From: an uncultured Dehalococcoidia bacterium
Lineage (GTDB): Bacteria; Chloroflexota; Dehalococcoidia; Lucifugimonadales; UBA3495
Direction of reading: 5' to 3'
NCBI GenBank assembly: GCA_951812625.1
Contig: CATOSP010000002.1
Span: forward strand, 2,180,788 to 2,244,787
Length of the DNA: 64,000 bases
This document shows positions 16,589 to 24,415 of this stretch, in pieces (within the stretch, counting starts at the first letter, position 1; each line of letters opens with the position of its first letter). The notes under the pieces were generated by a model. That model was not told the DNA's origin and did no database searches. It saw only the letters and a list, made by a program, of their open reading frames with translations. The translations under genes and the position numbers were made by a program.

Positions 16589-17161
16589 ATGACTACTCAC
16601 ACGGACCCAAACGAGATACGCCTGACCGGCGAGAACAATTTCATGCGGCTGCATGAAGAGGAAGGCGGGCCGATGACGACCAGGGCCAGCCACTGGCGGG
16701 TGCTTCTATCGCCCGGAGGGCATGGTCACGTGCTGTTCCTGCGAAGCGACGTTACCGGCGATGAGCCGCGCATCTACTCCGACAACATCGCACTGGTGCG
16801 GTGGCTCCAGGAAGAGATTTCCAACACCGGGGAGTTTGCCAGCCAGGACCTGCCGGTGACAGACGCAGTGTTTTCCCGGACAGGGGATACCACCTACTTC
16901 TGGACCGAGCACATCGAGACCGTCGATGAGACCATCGCCATGACGTGGTTCGACTTCGGAGAACCCTTCGGCATAGGGGTCCCGGCAGGGAGCAATCCGG
17001 ACAGGCCCCTGGGGTGGACGAGCGTGTTCGTTCCCGCCAGGCAGTCCCAGCTTACCCTGAACGGCGTGGTCGCCGGGGGCAGGCCCTTCCCTGAACCCCG
17101 TGGCGACAAGCTGAGCAGCACAGCCGGACTGGCACTGTCGGAGACGTGGGTAAGGCCGTAA
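16589..17161 (+). CDS. Hypothetical protein
   Basis: 190-aa acidic, probably cytosolic protein preceded by GGGAGG 7 nt before ATG 16589. I do not recognise the family. It begins with a hydrophilic stretch, then alternating beta segments (WRVLLSPGGHGHVLFL, IALVRWLQEEI, TTYFWTEHIET), a repeated Trp-rich pattern, and FGIGVPAG. No metal-binding motif, membrane helix or signal peptide is visible. The strong SD, codon use like its neighbours and isolated position suggest a genuine monocistronic gene; the function is open. Confidence 0.65.
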   Translation: MTTHTDPNEIRLTGENNFMRLHEEEGGPMTTRASHWRVLLSPGGHGHVLFLRSDVTGDEPRIYSDNIALVRWLQEEISNTGEFASQDLPVTDAVFSRTGDTTYFWTEHIETVDETIAMTWFDFGEPFGIGVPAGSNPDRPLGWTSVFVPARQSQLTLNGVVAGGRPFPEPRGDKLSSTAGLALSETWVRP

Positions 17162-17196
17162 CTCAACGAGGGATCCGGCCGGGCATTCTCCGAAGG

Positions 17197-17559
17197 TTAA
17201 CCCAGCAGTTCCACTTCCACCAGCGGGCTTCCCTCGACCCACGCATCGGTATCCCGGTCGCCGCCCAGCTTCTGGTGGATACCGGTCATGATTTCCCTAC
17301 GCTGGACAGGATCGAGGACTGGGGTAGCCCTGGCCTGGAGATCGGCCTGGGCGCTTTGCTTCAGGTGGAATGTGAACTCAGAGTTGACCAGCATGTTGGA
17401 GTACCAGTCCCTGGGTCCCGGCCTGCCCGTTATGTACAGGCGGCCATCGAGGTTGTGAAACCATATCTCCTTGCGGCGCGGCCTGCCGCTCTTGCGGCCA
17501 ACCGTAGTGATGTCAATTACGCGGTCTTGTTGCAACGCCTGTTCCACTCTCTCGTCCAT
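17197..17559 (-). CDS. Deazaflavin-dependent nitroreductase-like protein (DUF385 fold)
   Basis: 120-aa split-barrel protein of the F420-dependent nitroreductase/quinone reductase group. The signature DITTVGRKSGRPRRKEIWFH and WYSNMLVN match members that bind F420H2. ATG 17559 was chosen because GGGTGGG lies just upstream. It starts 12 nt after the stop of the beta-helix gene, so the two are probably cotranscribed. Together with the Mer-like oxidoreductase at 4.5-5.5 kb it hints that the organism makes F420, which is inference. Confidence 0.8.
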   Translation of the reverse strand: MDERVEQALQQDRVIDITTVGRKSGRPRRKEIWFHNLDGRLYITGRPGPRDWYSNMLVNSEFTFHLKQSAQADLQARATPVLDPVQRREIMTGIHQKLGGDRDTDAWVEGSPLVEVELLG

Positions 17560-17571
17560 GTTACCCACCCT

Positions 17572-18714
17572 TCACGCCTCACGGCATGTGTTCTGGCTGA
17601 CGGTGATGTTTAATCCAGCCTCGACCAACATCGTTTGTTCTCTTGATTTTGGGATGGTGTTTCCAGACACAGTGCAGGGGAGCTGGCTCTGATTCACATC
17701 CGTTCCGGGCTTTTGCCAGGGCTTGCCCCAGAGGTTGATTCCGTTGCGATTGCCTTCCAAGTGGTTGCCCTGAAGAGTGTTAGCGCGGCCGTGTTCTATA
17801 GCGATGCCGTCCAGACGATTGTAGTTGGCCGTATTCCCCTCGACTTTCGTGTTGGACGAGTACCCTAGCCAGAAGCCATAGTTGCTGTAGTTGGCCACGT
17901 TCTCCCGGAAGACATTGTGAGCTGAGAAGACAGCTTCGAATGCGTTGTTAGGGGAGAAGCTGGCGTCGTTGCCCTGAACGAGATTGTAGTCGGAAGACAC
18001 CGGAGAGTCCGCCCTTGGGTTGGCCCGAATGAAGAAGCCGTCTCCACTGTAACGGAGGCTGTTGCCGATTATCCGGTTGCGGTTGGACTCCTGCTCCAAC
18101 AATATGCCCGCAGAATCCGCAGTGTCACACCAGAAACGGTCGGTATAGCGGATGCAATGCTCGCACAGGTTGTGCAGAATCTCATTGTGGCTAGACTTCA
18201 GCAGGTAAATCCCCACGTTGCCGCAGTACGATGCATGGTTGCCCCCGATTACGTTGTGGTCGGACCGGACCATACTAATCCCATTGAAATTGTTGTTGAC
18301 CTGATTGTTCTCGATAACGCTGTGCCTGACACGCCGCAGGTATATGCCACCGCCGAATCCCTCCTCCATGGGCGAATCCGTATCAGGAAGCCAACCGGCA
18401 TCGGTGGGGTTTGTATTGTCTGACACCACACAATTCTGGATTGAGAGCCGATCCACGTTTTCTGCATGTATGCCGTAGTGGAATCCCTTTATCACGCCGT
18501 TCTGGATTGTCACATCCCCACAGTCCCGGACCGATATTCCAACGCCCCCGGCGCCTTCGCCGTCCAGAAACACGCCCGACAAGTCCAAGCAAACCCCGCT
18601 GGTGGATACGCCCAATACTGCACCACCGGCCGAGGACTGATCCAATCCGATGCATAGGACTGTATCGAAGGTCTGCAGGGTGTACCGGCCCGGAGGGACA
18701 GATATCGTCTGCAT
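17572..18714 (-). CDS. Right-handed parallel beta-helix repeat protein (NosD-like)
   Basis: 380-aa protein built of about 22-residue repeats with the N-x-[IV]-x-G-N/x-N-x-[IV] pattern (for example NNFNGISMVRSDHNVIGGN, SHNEILHN, NRIIGNSLRYSGDGFFI, SSNTKVEGNTANYNRLDGI). The N-terminus (VPPGRYTLQTF) resembles the cap strand of pectate-lyase or NosD-like helices. No signal peptide is visible despite the fold usually being extracellular, so the start may lie further upstream or the protein may be cytosolic. Enzymatic role is unknown; carbohydrate binding or cleavage is possible. It is upstream of, and likely cotranscribed with, the DUF385 gene. Confidence 0.8.
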   Translation of the reverse strand: MQTISVPPGRYTLQTFDTVLCIGLDQSSAGGAVLGVSTSGVCLDLSGVFLDGEGAGGVGISVRDCGDVTIQNGVIKGFHYGIHAENVDRLSIQNCVVSDNTNPTDAGWLPDTDSPMEEGFGGGIYLRRVRHSVIENNQVNNNFNGISMVRSDHNVIGGNHASYCGNVGIYLLKSSHNEILHNLCEHCIRYTDRFWCDTADSAGILLEQESNRNRIIGNSLRYSGDGFFIRANPRADSPVSSDYNLVQGNDASFSPNNAFEAVFSAHNVFRENVANYSNYGFWLGYSSNTKVEGNTANYNRLDGIAIEHGRANTLQGNHLEGNRNGINLWGKPWQKPGTDVNQSQLPCTVSGNTIPKSREQTMLVEAGLNITVSQNTCREA

Positions 18715-18815
18715 GGATATACTTGGACGCGACCGCCGGTGGACTTTCAGGGCGAACGGATATTTCAGGATGGAGAGCCGGGTGGTGATGCCGTAGTTTC
18801 GATGGCTAGCTCGGG

Positions 18816-20318
18816 CTAACCGTCGCCGGCAGAGGCCGGGCTCGCGCCCTGTTGAGGCTGCGGGGCCGGTGGTTCTGGTTCGGTGTAGGAGCGGTGGAAG
18901 GAAGCTATCACCGCTCCGGTCAGCATGATCAGCACAACAGCCAGAGCGGAAATCTGGAACCCTCTGAGGTAGTACGCCTGGGACTGGGCATCCGACATCA
19001 GAGCGATTGACGCCGGCAGGACTATCGACACCACAGCCGCAGAAATCGTGGCTCCAAGGGCGTGGCCCAAGTCCCTAGTAGTCTCCAGCATTCCGGATGC
19101 GAACCCGCGGTGCTCGGTAGGGAGAGTGCTCATTACTGTTGCGTTATTCACGGTGTTAAACGCATTCGTGCCGACGGAAATTGGCAAGAGCAGTAGCGGT
19201 ATGAACCAGACCGACAGTTTCCCCGCGAATAGCCCCAAGAGCACGAACCCGACGGCAATGGAGGCCATGCAGGCGGGACGGAGCAACGTGGGGTTCCACT
19301 TGTCATGGATCGCGCCCGCGATAATTGGCATGAAAAGCCCGAAGGACTGGTGAGGGAATAAAACGATCGTGACCCAGAAGGGGTCAAGCCCCTTACCTTC
19401 TTCGATCATCAACGGCACCAGCGTGAACACGGCGAGCATGGACAGGTGGAACGTTACGTTGGAAACCAGGGCCATAGAGAAATACTTGTGCCGGAAGTGC
19501 CGGAAGTCCACGAAGGGGTTTTGCACCCGCCGCTCAACGATGATGAACAGACCTAGCAGGGCGAAAAACAACAGGTGCATGGGCAGATGGTATGAAAGAG
19601 CATCTGGCGTGGTGAAGGACTCTTCACCGCCGTGCATGTGGACGCCTGAAAGCAGGAAAGCCGCAGCCGTCGCCATGAGGAGTACTGCGCCGATGTAGTC
19701 GATGCGGCCCTTCTCAAGCTCCAAGTCTTCCTTCTGACGCAGCGCAGGCATACATCCCTTGATGGCCAGCAGACCGATTGGGAACATGGCCAGGAATACC
19801 AGTCGCCAACTCAGGAACTGGAGGAAGATCCCGAAGATTACCAGTCCAATCAGGGTGCCCGCACGCGAGCCGGTAATCGGAAAGGCATAGGCCCGACCTC
19901 GCTCGTTAGGAGGGAAGGCGAAGGCAAGCATCGCATTGCCGTTACCGTGTATCAGACCGGCACCGAGTCCCTGTAATCCCCGGAAGATGATCACTTGTTC
20001 CAGGTTTTGAGCTACTGAGATGAGGACCGCACCGATTGTGACAATGATGGCCCCGATGAGGAAGACTTTGGTATGGCCGAACCGGTCTCCCAGCCGGGCG
20101 CCCAGGAAGACGGTGCAGCCCAGGACCAGCAGATTGGCGATTACGATACCGGCAGCATCGTTGATGGATGCTTCGAAGTGCCGTGCGATGCTGGGGAGGG
20201 CCAGGGTCACCGGCATACTGGACAACTGCACCAGCAATTGTCCGCCGGTCATTGCGATGAGTACTTCCCGGCGCTGCGGCGTATTAAGGACAGATTTGTA
20301 GTTGTTGAGTATCCTCAT
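18816..20318 (-). CDS. MFS transporter, DHA2 (14-TMS, EmrB/QacA) family
   Basis: 500-aa inner-membrane drug/proton antiporter-type protein. Many hydrophobic helices are visible. Motif A appears as GARLGDRFGHTKVF after TM2, and motif C-like ITGSRAGTLIGLVIFG is in TM5. The C-terminal tail is hydrophilic and Pro-rich. Length and helix spacing fit the 14-TMS DHA2 group, which exports drugs or metabolites. It starts 30 bp after the DinB gene on the same strand. Substrate unknown. Confidence 0.88.
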   Translation of the reverse strand: MRILNNYKSVLNTPQRREVLIAMTGGQLLVQLSSMPVTLALPSIARHFEASINDAAGIVIANLLVLGCTVFLGARLGDRFGHTKVFLIGAIIVTIGAVLISVAQNLEQVIIFRGLQGLGAGLIHGNGNAMLAFAFPPNERGRAYAFPITGSRAGTLIGLVIFGIFLQFLSWRLVFLAMFPIGLLAIKGCMPALRQKEDLELEKGRIDYIGAVLLMATAAAFLLSGVHMHGGEESFTTPDALSYHLPMHLLFFALLGLFIIVERRVQNPFVDFRHFRHKYFSMALVSNVTFHLSMLAVFTLVPLMIEEGKGLDPFWVTIVLFPHQSFGLFMPIIAGAIHDKWNPTLLRPACMASIAVGFVLLGLFAGKLSVWFIPLLLLPISVGTNAFNTVNNATVMSTLPTEHRGFASGMLETTRDLGHALGATISAAVVSIVLPASIALMSDAQSQAYYLRGFQISALAVVLIMLTGAVIASFHRSYTEPEPPAPQPQQGASPASAGDG

Positions 20319-20348
20319 TGGCTATTTGAGCCCATCAGTCAAGGGAAG

Positions 20349-20924
20349 CTATGCGGGCAACACCGAGCCCGTTCCCGGCGGAAGGTCCCAGGTCTGGTCC
20401 TGGAGACCCCGGATATAGTCCACCTGGCCGTGGTGGTTGTTCTTGTGGGTAATCTGGTGGCGCAGGGAATTGGCCAGCTTTCGCTCGGGTTGCGCCGGGT
20501 CGAGGGGCCGGTCAAGGGCAGCCGGGTCCAGGTCTTGCAATAACGCCATGCAGCGAGTATGGACGGCGGTTATGTATCCGGTCAGCACGTCAAGGTCCGG
20601 TATGGCAAGGGACTGGAGGCCCATCTTATCGCCGGGGTCCGGCGACTCAATGGGCTGCTCGAACCGTTCGTACCACTTCTCCGATTCCCACAGGGTTGGT
20701 GCGCCGCCGGACAAGGCACGGGCAATGTTGTCCTGGGACCGGCCCACGTGCCAGAGGATGAAGCCGATGTTGTTAGCCCCGCGGATTGGTCGCCAGAGGA
20801 CTTGTTCCTGGGTCAGCCCATCACAGGTTGCCATCAAACGCAACTGCACCTGGGCCAGGCTGTCGGATATGAAGGTCAGCGTTTCCAAATCATCTTCCCA
20901 TATCCAGGTGTGTGGTAATAGCAC
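20349..20924 (-). CDS. DinB-family protein
   Basis: 191-aa four-helix protein of the DinB/YfiT metal-binding superfamily. Putative metal-ligand histidines are in GFILWHVGRSQDN and RHQITHKNNHHGQVDYI, as expected for the three-His site. Such proteins include thiol-dependent transferases (bacillithiol/mycothiol S-transferases), but many members are uncharacterised. The start is GTG at 20924; a shorter form is possible. Probably cotranscribed with the MFS gene 30 bp downstream, which could suggest a detoxification pair (inference). Confidence 0.8.
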   Translation of the reverse strand: MLLPHTWIWEDDLETLTFISDSLAQVQLRLMATCDGLTQEQVLWRPIRGANNIGFILWHVGRSQDNIARALSGGAPTLWESEKWYERFEQPIESPDPGDKMGLQSLAIPDLDVLTGYITAVHTRCMALLQDLDPAALDRPLDPAQPERKLANSLRHQITHKNNHHGQVDYIRGLQDQTWDLPPGTGSVLPA

Positions 20925-21026
20925 TCAATCGGGCGAGCACAAATGCCGGATGCGGGCGATTATACCAGAAAGTCTCGCCCACCCACGGGCTATTGCCCTA
21001 CGCTGCTGAAGGGAACAGCTACCGGA

Positions 21027-21746
21027 TTATGCAGCGCCCTCTGACTCCAAGAAAGCCCTTGCACCATCAAGGAACAGCCTGGCTGCACCCACGGCCACCA
21101 GCACGTCGGAGGTCATCTTCTTTCCAGCCGCGTGGACCCTGGCGGCCACCTCAGCCTCGAACTCCTTGACCTTGGGGTGGTTGGGTTGGCCTTGCATACC
21201 CATGGACTGGGCGATGTCCTGGGCTCCGGAACTGTAGAGGTCTATGCCTTCGACAGCCAGGATTTCGTCCAGGTGGTCCAGGACTTCAATGTCCTCAAGC
21301 TGGGCCATTACCAGTATCTGGGAATTGGTGTGCTCCATGTACTGTTCGCCGGACTCGAACTCTCCGAAGTATGCGCCGCGTCCGGAGCCGAAGCTACGTT
21401 TGCCCCTGGGGACGTAACGGCAGGCATCGGCCAACTGCTGCGCACGATCCGGGTTGGTGATGTGGGGTCCGGTGATGCCCATGATTCCTCTATCGAGGAA
21501 CCGCAGGATGGTGGAGGAGTCGATGTTGGGGACGCGGGCCATCGGGGTGATTCCAGCCATGTCAGCGACGCGGCAGAGGTCGTCCAGGCTCTCGGGCGTG
21601 AATGGACCGTGTTCGGAATCGAAGGACACGTGGTCGAGCCCTGCCATCCCGATCAGTTCCACCAGAGCAGTAGAAGGGAAGGTGAGGCTGCACCCATAGG
21701 CCATTTGTCCGGCATTCATCTTGGTGACGACGTTGTTTACGCGCAT
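21027..21746 (-). CDS. HpcH/HpaI-family aldolase
   Basis: 239-aa class II pyruvate-type aldolase, related to 4-hydroxy-2-oxoheptanedioate and 2-keto-3-deoxy-L-rhamnonate aldolases, which split hydroxy-keto acids to pyruvate and an aldehyde. Motifs are DSEHGPFTPESL, the MARVPN segment, GIMGITGPHI and the metal region MAQLEDIEVLDHLDEI. AAAGGAGG precedes the ATG. Length is slightly short of the usual 250-260 aa. Divergent from the DUF35 gene. It likely supports breakdown of sugar acids or aromatic-derived hydroxyacids. Confidence 0.88.
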   Translation of the reverse strand: MRVNNVVTKMNAGQMAYGCSLTFPSTALVELIGMAGLDHVSFDSEHGPFTPESLDDLCRVADMAGITPMARVPNIDSSTILRFLDRGIMGITGPHITNPDRAQQLADACRYVPRGKRSFGSGRGAYFGEFESGEQYMEHTNSQILVMAQLEDIEVLDHLDEILAVEGIDLYSSGAQDIAQSMGMQGQPNHPKVKEFEAEVAARVHAAGKKMTSDVLVAVGAARLFLDGARAFLESEGAA

Positions 21747-21963
21747 GGGTCCTCCTTTGCGGTCCAGGGAAAGTTGGATGATTCAGCGTCTTCCGGGTGT
21801 GAACTACATTGGCCTTATACCATCACCGCCGGGTCGCGTCTACGCCCCCGCCAGGACTGCCAAGCCGAGGGGTTCCATGCGACCACCGCTCTCGACGCGC
21901 TCGCATCAAGCTGATATTGTAGTCAACGCCGATTCGCAAATCCGTTCAGGAGGCCCCGGAACC

Positions 21964-22383
21964 ATGAGCCAGGAAGGCTACCGCAAGCCAGTACCCATCC
22001 CCACACCGGAAACCCAGTTTTATTGGGACAAGTGCAAGGAGCACGAGCTTTGGGTACAGCGCTGCGATTCCTGTAATCATCCCTTCTTCTATCCCCGCTT
22101 CCACTGCCCCCAGTGTCTCTCCGCCGAGGTGTCGTGGTTCAAGACCTCTGGCAAGGCGACGTTGTGGACGTACATGATCAACCACCGTCCCGTTCCTGGT
22201 TTTGAGGAAGACACACCCTACGCCATCGCGGTGGTGCAGTTGGAGGAAGGCCCCAAGATGCTGACCAACATAGTCGGGATCGAGAACACGCCGGACAACC
22301 TCGTCCTGGATATGCCTCTTGAGGTAGTGTTCGAGGACGCCACCGACGAGATAGCCATCCCAAAGTTCAAGCCAGCCGGTTAA
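21964..22383 (+). CDS. Zn-ribbon OB-fold protein (DUF35), thiolase partner
   Basis: 139-aa protein with a rubredoxin-like zinc ribbon (CDSCNHPFFYPRFHCPQC) followed by an OB-fold (KATLWTYMINHRPVPGF, YAIAVVQLEEG). DUF35 proteins form complexes with thiolase-like or HMG-CoA synthase-type enzymes and help in acyl-CoA transfer or retro-aldol steps. The thiolase gene starts 52 bp downstream, so a heteromeric complex is expected. The ATG at 21964 with AGGAGG upstream was chosen; an upstream frame covers the intergenic region only. Confidence 0.9.
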   Translation: MSQEGYRKPVPIPTPETQFYWDKCKEHELWVQRCDSCNHPFFYPRFHCPQCLSAEVSWFKTSGKATLWTYMINHRPVPGFEEDTPYAIAVVQLEEGPKMLTNIVGIENTPDNLVLDMPLEVVFEDATDEIAIPKFKPAG

Positions 22384-22435
22384 CACGAGCAGAACCGTAA
22401 CGCTGGACACATTGCAATTGCGCTAAGGGGACGTT

Positions 22436-23617
22436 ATGCCAGACTCGCTACGATACAAGGCCGCCATCGTCGGAGCAGCCGAGACCACCGACCTTGGAGT
22501 AATCCCCAACCTGTCCACTACCCAACTGCACATCGACGCGGCAATCAACGCAATCAAAGACTGCGGGATAGACAAGAACCAGATCGACGGTATAGCCACT
22601 ACAATGAGCCCTGCCGCACTAGCTCACTATCTTGGAATCGTTCCCAGGTGGCTGGACAACACCTCCGTAGGCGGAACGTCGTTCCTTATCCAGGTACGTC
22701 ACGCAGCCGCTGCTATCGCGATGGGGTTGTGCGAGACGGCACTGGTAGTGATGGGTCAGAGCGGACGCAGCCGGGTGGGCGAGACCAGCGCGCGCATGGG
22801 TGCAACGTCAGCAGCGGGCGGGCCGCGTGGAGATATCTCCTATCCCGGCCAGTTCGAGTCCATTTACGGTACGTCCGGCCCCACCACCCTGTTCGGGATG
22901 GGTGTGCTGCGTTACATGGAGGAGACTGGGACGACCCACGAACAACTTGCATCGGTCGCAGTCGCACAGCGGAAGTGGGCCAACCAGGTACCCCGGGCGA
23001 TGTTCCGAGACCTGATCACAGTGGACGACGTATTCAACAGCCGGATGGTCTGCTACCCGTTCCACCTATTCGAGTGCTGCCTCGTCACCGACGGCGGCGG
23101 GGCGCTAATCCTGACCAGCGCGGAGCGGGCCAAGGACTTCCCGACCAATCCGGTGTATATCCTGGGCACAGGCGAGTCGACAGAGACGCCCGTGGTCAGC
23201 CAGATGTACGACCTCACCTCTTCGACGGCCTTCAAGGTGTCCAGCCGCCAGGCATTTGCCGAGGCGGGAATCAGCCACGCCGACGTGGACCACCTGATGA
23301 TCTACGACGCCTTCGCCCACCTGCCCATCTACGGGTTGGAGGACCTGGGGTTCGTAGGGCGGGGTGAGGCGGGAGCGTTCATCGAGGAAGGGAACACATC
23401 TCCCGGCAGCAAACTGCCCATGAACACCAACGGGGGCGGGTTGTCCTACACCCACACCGGCATGTACGGCATGTTCGCCATGCAAGAGGCAGTCAGGCAG
23501 GTGCGGGGAGAGGCGTCGCACCAAGTGCCGGACGTAAAGGTGTCGTTCTGCCAGGGTGTGGGCGGGATGTTCATGGCGGCGGGAAGCCTGGTCTTCACCA
23601 ACGAGCCTCCGCATTAG
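22436..23617 (+). CDS. Thiolase-like protein (acetyl-CoA acetyltransferase / SCP-x-like)
   Basis: 393-aa thiolase-fold protein of the non-condensing, lipid-transfer-type subgroup. The N-terminus has AAIVGAAETTDLG; GGGLSYTHTGMYGMF matches the conserved C-terminal loop with His. The nucleophile position (VGGTSFLIQVRHAAAAIAMG) has Ser instead of the usual Cys, as in many DUF35-linked thiolase homologues. These act with DUF35 partners in side-chain beta-oxidation or aldol cleavage of CoA esters. It follows the DUF35 gene in an evident two-gene operon with a GGGGAC site. The precise acyl substrate is unknown. Confidence 0.87.
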   Translation: MPDSLRYKAAIVGAAETTDLGVIPNLSTTQLHIDAAINAIKDCGIDKNQIDGIATTMSPAALAHYLGIVPRWLDNTSVGGTSFLIQVRHAAAAIAMGLCETALVVMGQSGRSRVGETSARMGATSAAGGPRGDISYPGQFESIYGTSGPTTLFGMGVLRYMEETGTTHEQLASVAVAQRKWANQVPRAMFRDLITVDDVFNSRMVCYPFHLFECCLVTDGGGALILTSAERAKDFPTNPVYILGTGESTETPVVSQMYDLTSSTAFKVSSRQAFAEAGISHADVDHLMIYDAFAHLPIYGLEDLGFVGRGEAGAFIEEGNTSPGSKLPMNTNGGGLSYTHTGMYGMFAMQEAVRQVRGEASHQVPDVKVSFCQGVGGMFMAAGSLVFTNEPPH

Positions 23618-23677
23618 GGGCGGTCAGATAGTGGGGAATTGTAGAGTTACCGTGATGGTCATACTGCTACGCCAAGC

Positions 23678-23707
23678 TTGATACCGGACAAATCGTTGTG
23701 ATACTCT
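23678..23707 (+). promoter_or_regulatory. Promoter of tRNA-Pro
   Basis: TTGATA at 23678-23683, 18-nt spacer, TACTCT at 23702-23707, ending 8 nt before the tRNA 5' end. It implies a very short leader. Confidence 0.55.
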
Positions 23708-23715
23708 AGTCTTAA

Positions 23716-23792
23716 CGGGGCGTAGCGCAGCCAGGTAGCGCACCTGCATGGGGTGCAGGGAGTCCCCGGTTCAAATCCGGGCGCCCCGACCA
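23716..23792 (+). tRNA. tRNA-Pro (anticodon GGG)
   Basis: 77-nt cloverleaf with encoded CCA. The acceptor stem CGGGGCG pairs with CGCCCCG. The anticodon stem CCTGC/GCAGG encloses loop ATGGGGT, giving anticodon GGG. The T-arm holds GGTTCAAATCC. The 5' C and the D-arm with AGCGCAGCCAGGTAGCGCA are typical of bacterial tRNA-Pro. Confidence 0.97.
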
Positions 23793-23830
23793 TGATCCTA
23801 CAACACCGCAAGTGCATCAGCCCATGGATG

Positions 23831-23855
23831 GAGGCCACCTTGGTAAGGTGGCCTC
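23831..23855 (+). terminator. Terminator after tRNA-Pro
   Basis: 11-bp perfect stem (23831-23841 with 23845-23855), 3-nt loop, followed by a moderately T-rich stretch (tcaattattctc). It could also serve the minus-strand CMD gene ending at 23892. Confidence 0.7.
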
Positions 23856-23891
23856 TCAATTATTCTCTACCGCGGCTTGGGGGAATCGTCC

Positions 23892-24410
23892 CTACGCGGA
23901 GTCAAGCGCGAAGGCACTGTTGAGCCTTGCCACCATCTCATAGTAGGTAGTGGCCAGAGCCAGTGAGATGGCTCCTGCGTCTCCGACCAGGTGTGTCACC
24001 GCAGCCCAAGTTGAGTCCCTCACTTCGTTACGGAGGACCTCGAGGGCGAACTGCACCCAGATGCCGTCCTTGGGCAACAGCCGACGCGGAGCAGTACCTG
24101 CGGCTATGCCGTCAATCACTGCCTCGTTCACACCCGCCTGCCGGGCCAGAGGTTCAAAGGACTCCCAGAGGGTTGCGTTTCCCCTCTCATGAACTACGGT
24201 CAGGGCAACTGTCAGCCGGACCCACTCATCCAAGCCGGACTGTTCGCTTATCCACTGGTCCAGCCCAGCCACTGTCTGGGCCGCTTCAGGAAGATTGAAT
24301 AGGGCCTTGTAGGTGGCGGCAAGACCAGACCCCAGGCCAGCGGCCTTGCCGTACACTGATTGCAGGTTGGGCGGCAGATGGGCCGCCTGGGTTTCCGGAA
24401 GACGGGCCAT
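23892..24410 (-). CDS. Carboxymuconolactone decarboxylase-family (AhpD-like) protein
   Basis: 172-aa helical protein of the CMD/AhpD superfamily. The helix normally carrying the CxxC redox pair reads VALTVVHERGNATLWESF, with no Cys but a His, so thiol peroxidase activity is not expected. ATG 24410 lies 5 nt after the stop of the molybdenum hydroxylase gene and is probably translationally coupled to it. A role in the same catabolic step is likely, but the substrate is unknown. Confidence 0.75.
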   Translation of the reverse strand: MARLPETQAAHLPPNLQSVYGKAAGLGSGLAATYKALFNLPEAAQTVAGLDQWISEQSGLDEWVRLTVALTVVHERGNATLWESFEPLARQAGVNEAVIDGIAAGTAPRRLLPKDGIWVQFALEVLRNEVRDSTWAAVTHLVGDAGAISLALATTYYEMVARLNSAFALDSA

Positions 24411-24415
24411 TCGCC

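Noticed and set aside
23659-23859. Minus-strand 66-codon open frame across the tRNA
   Set aside because: It is the antisense of tRNA-Pro, giving the well-known spurious peptide GAPGFEPGT; the tRNA fully explains it.
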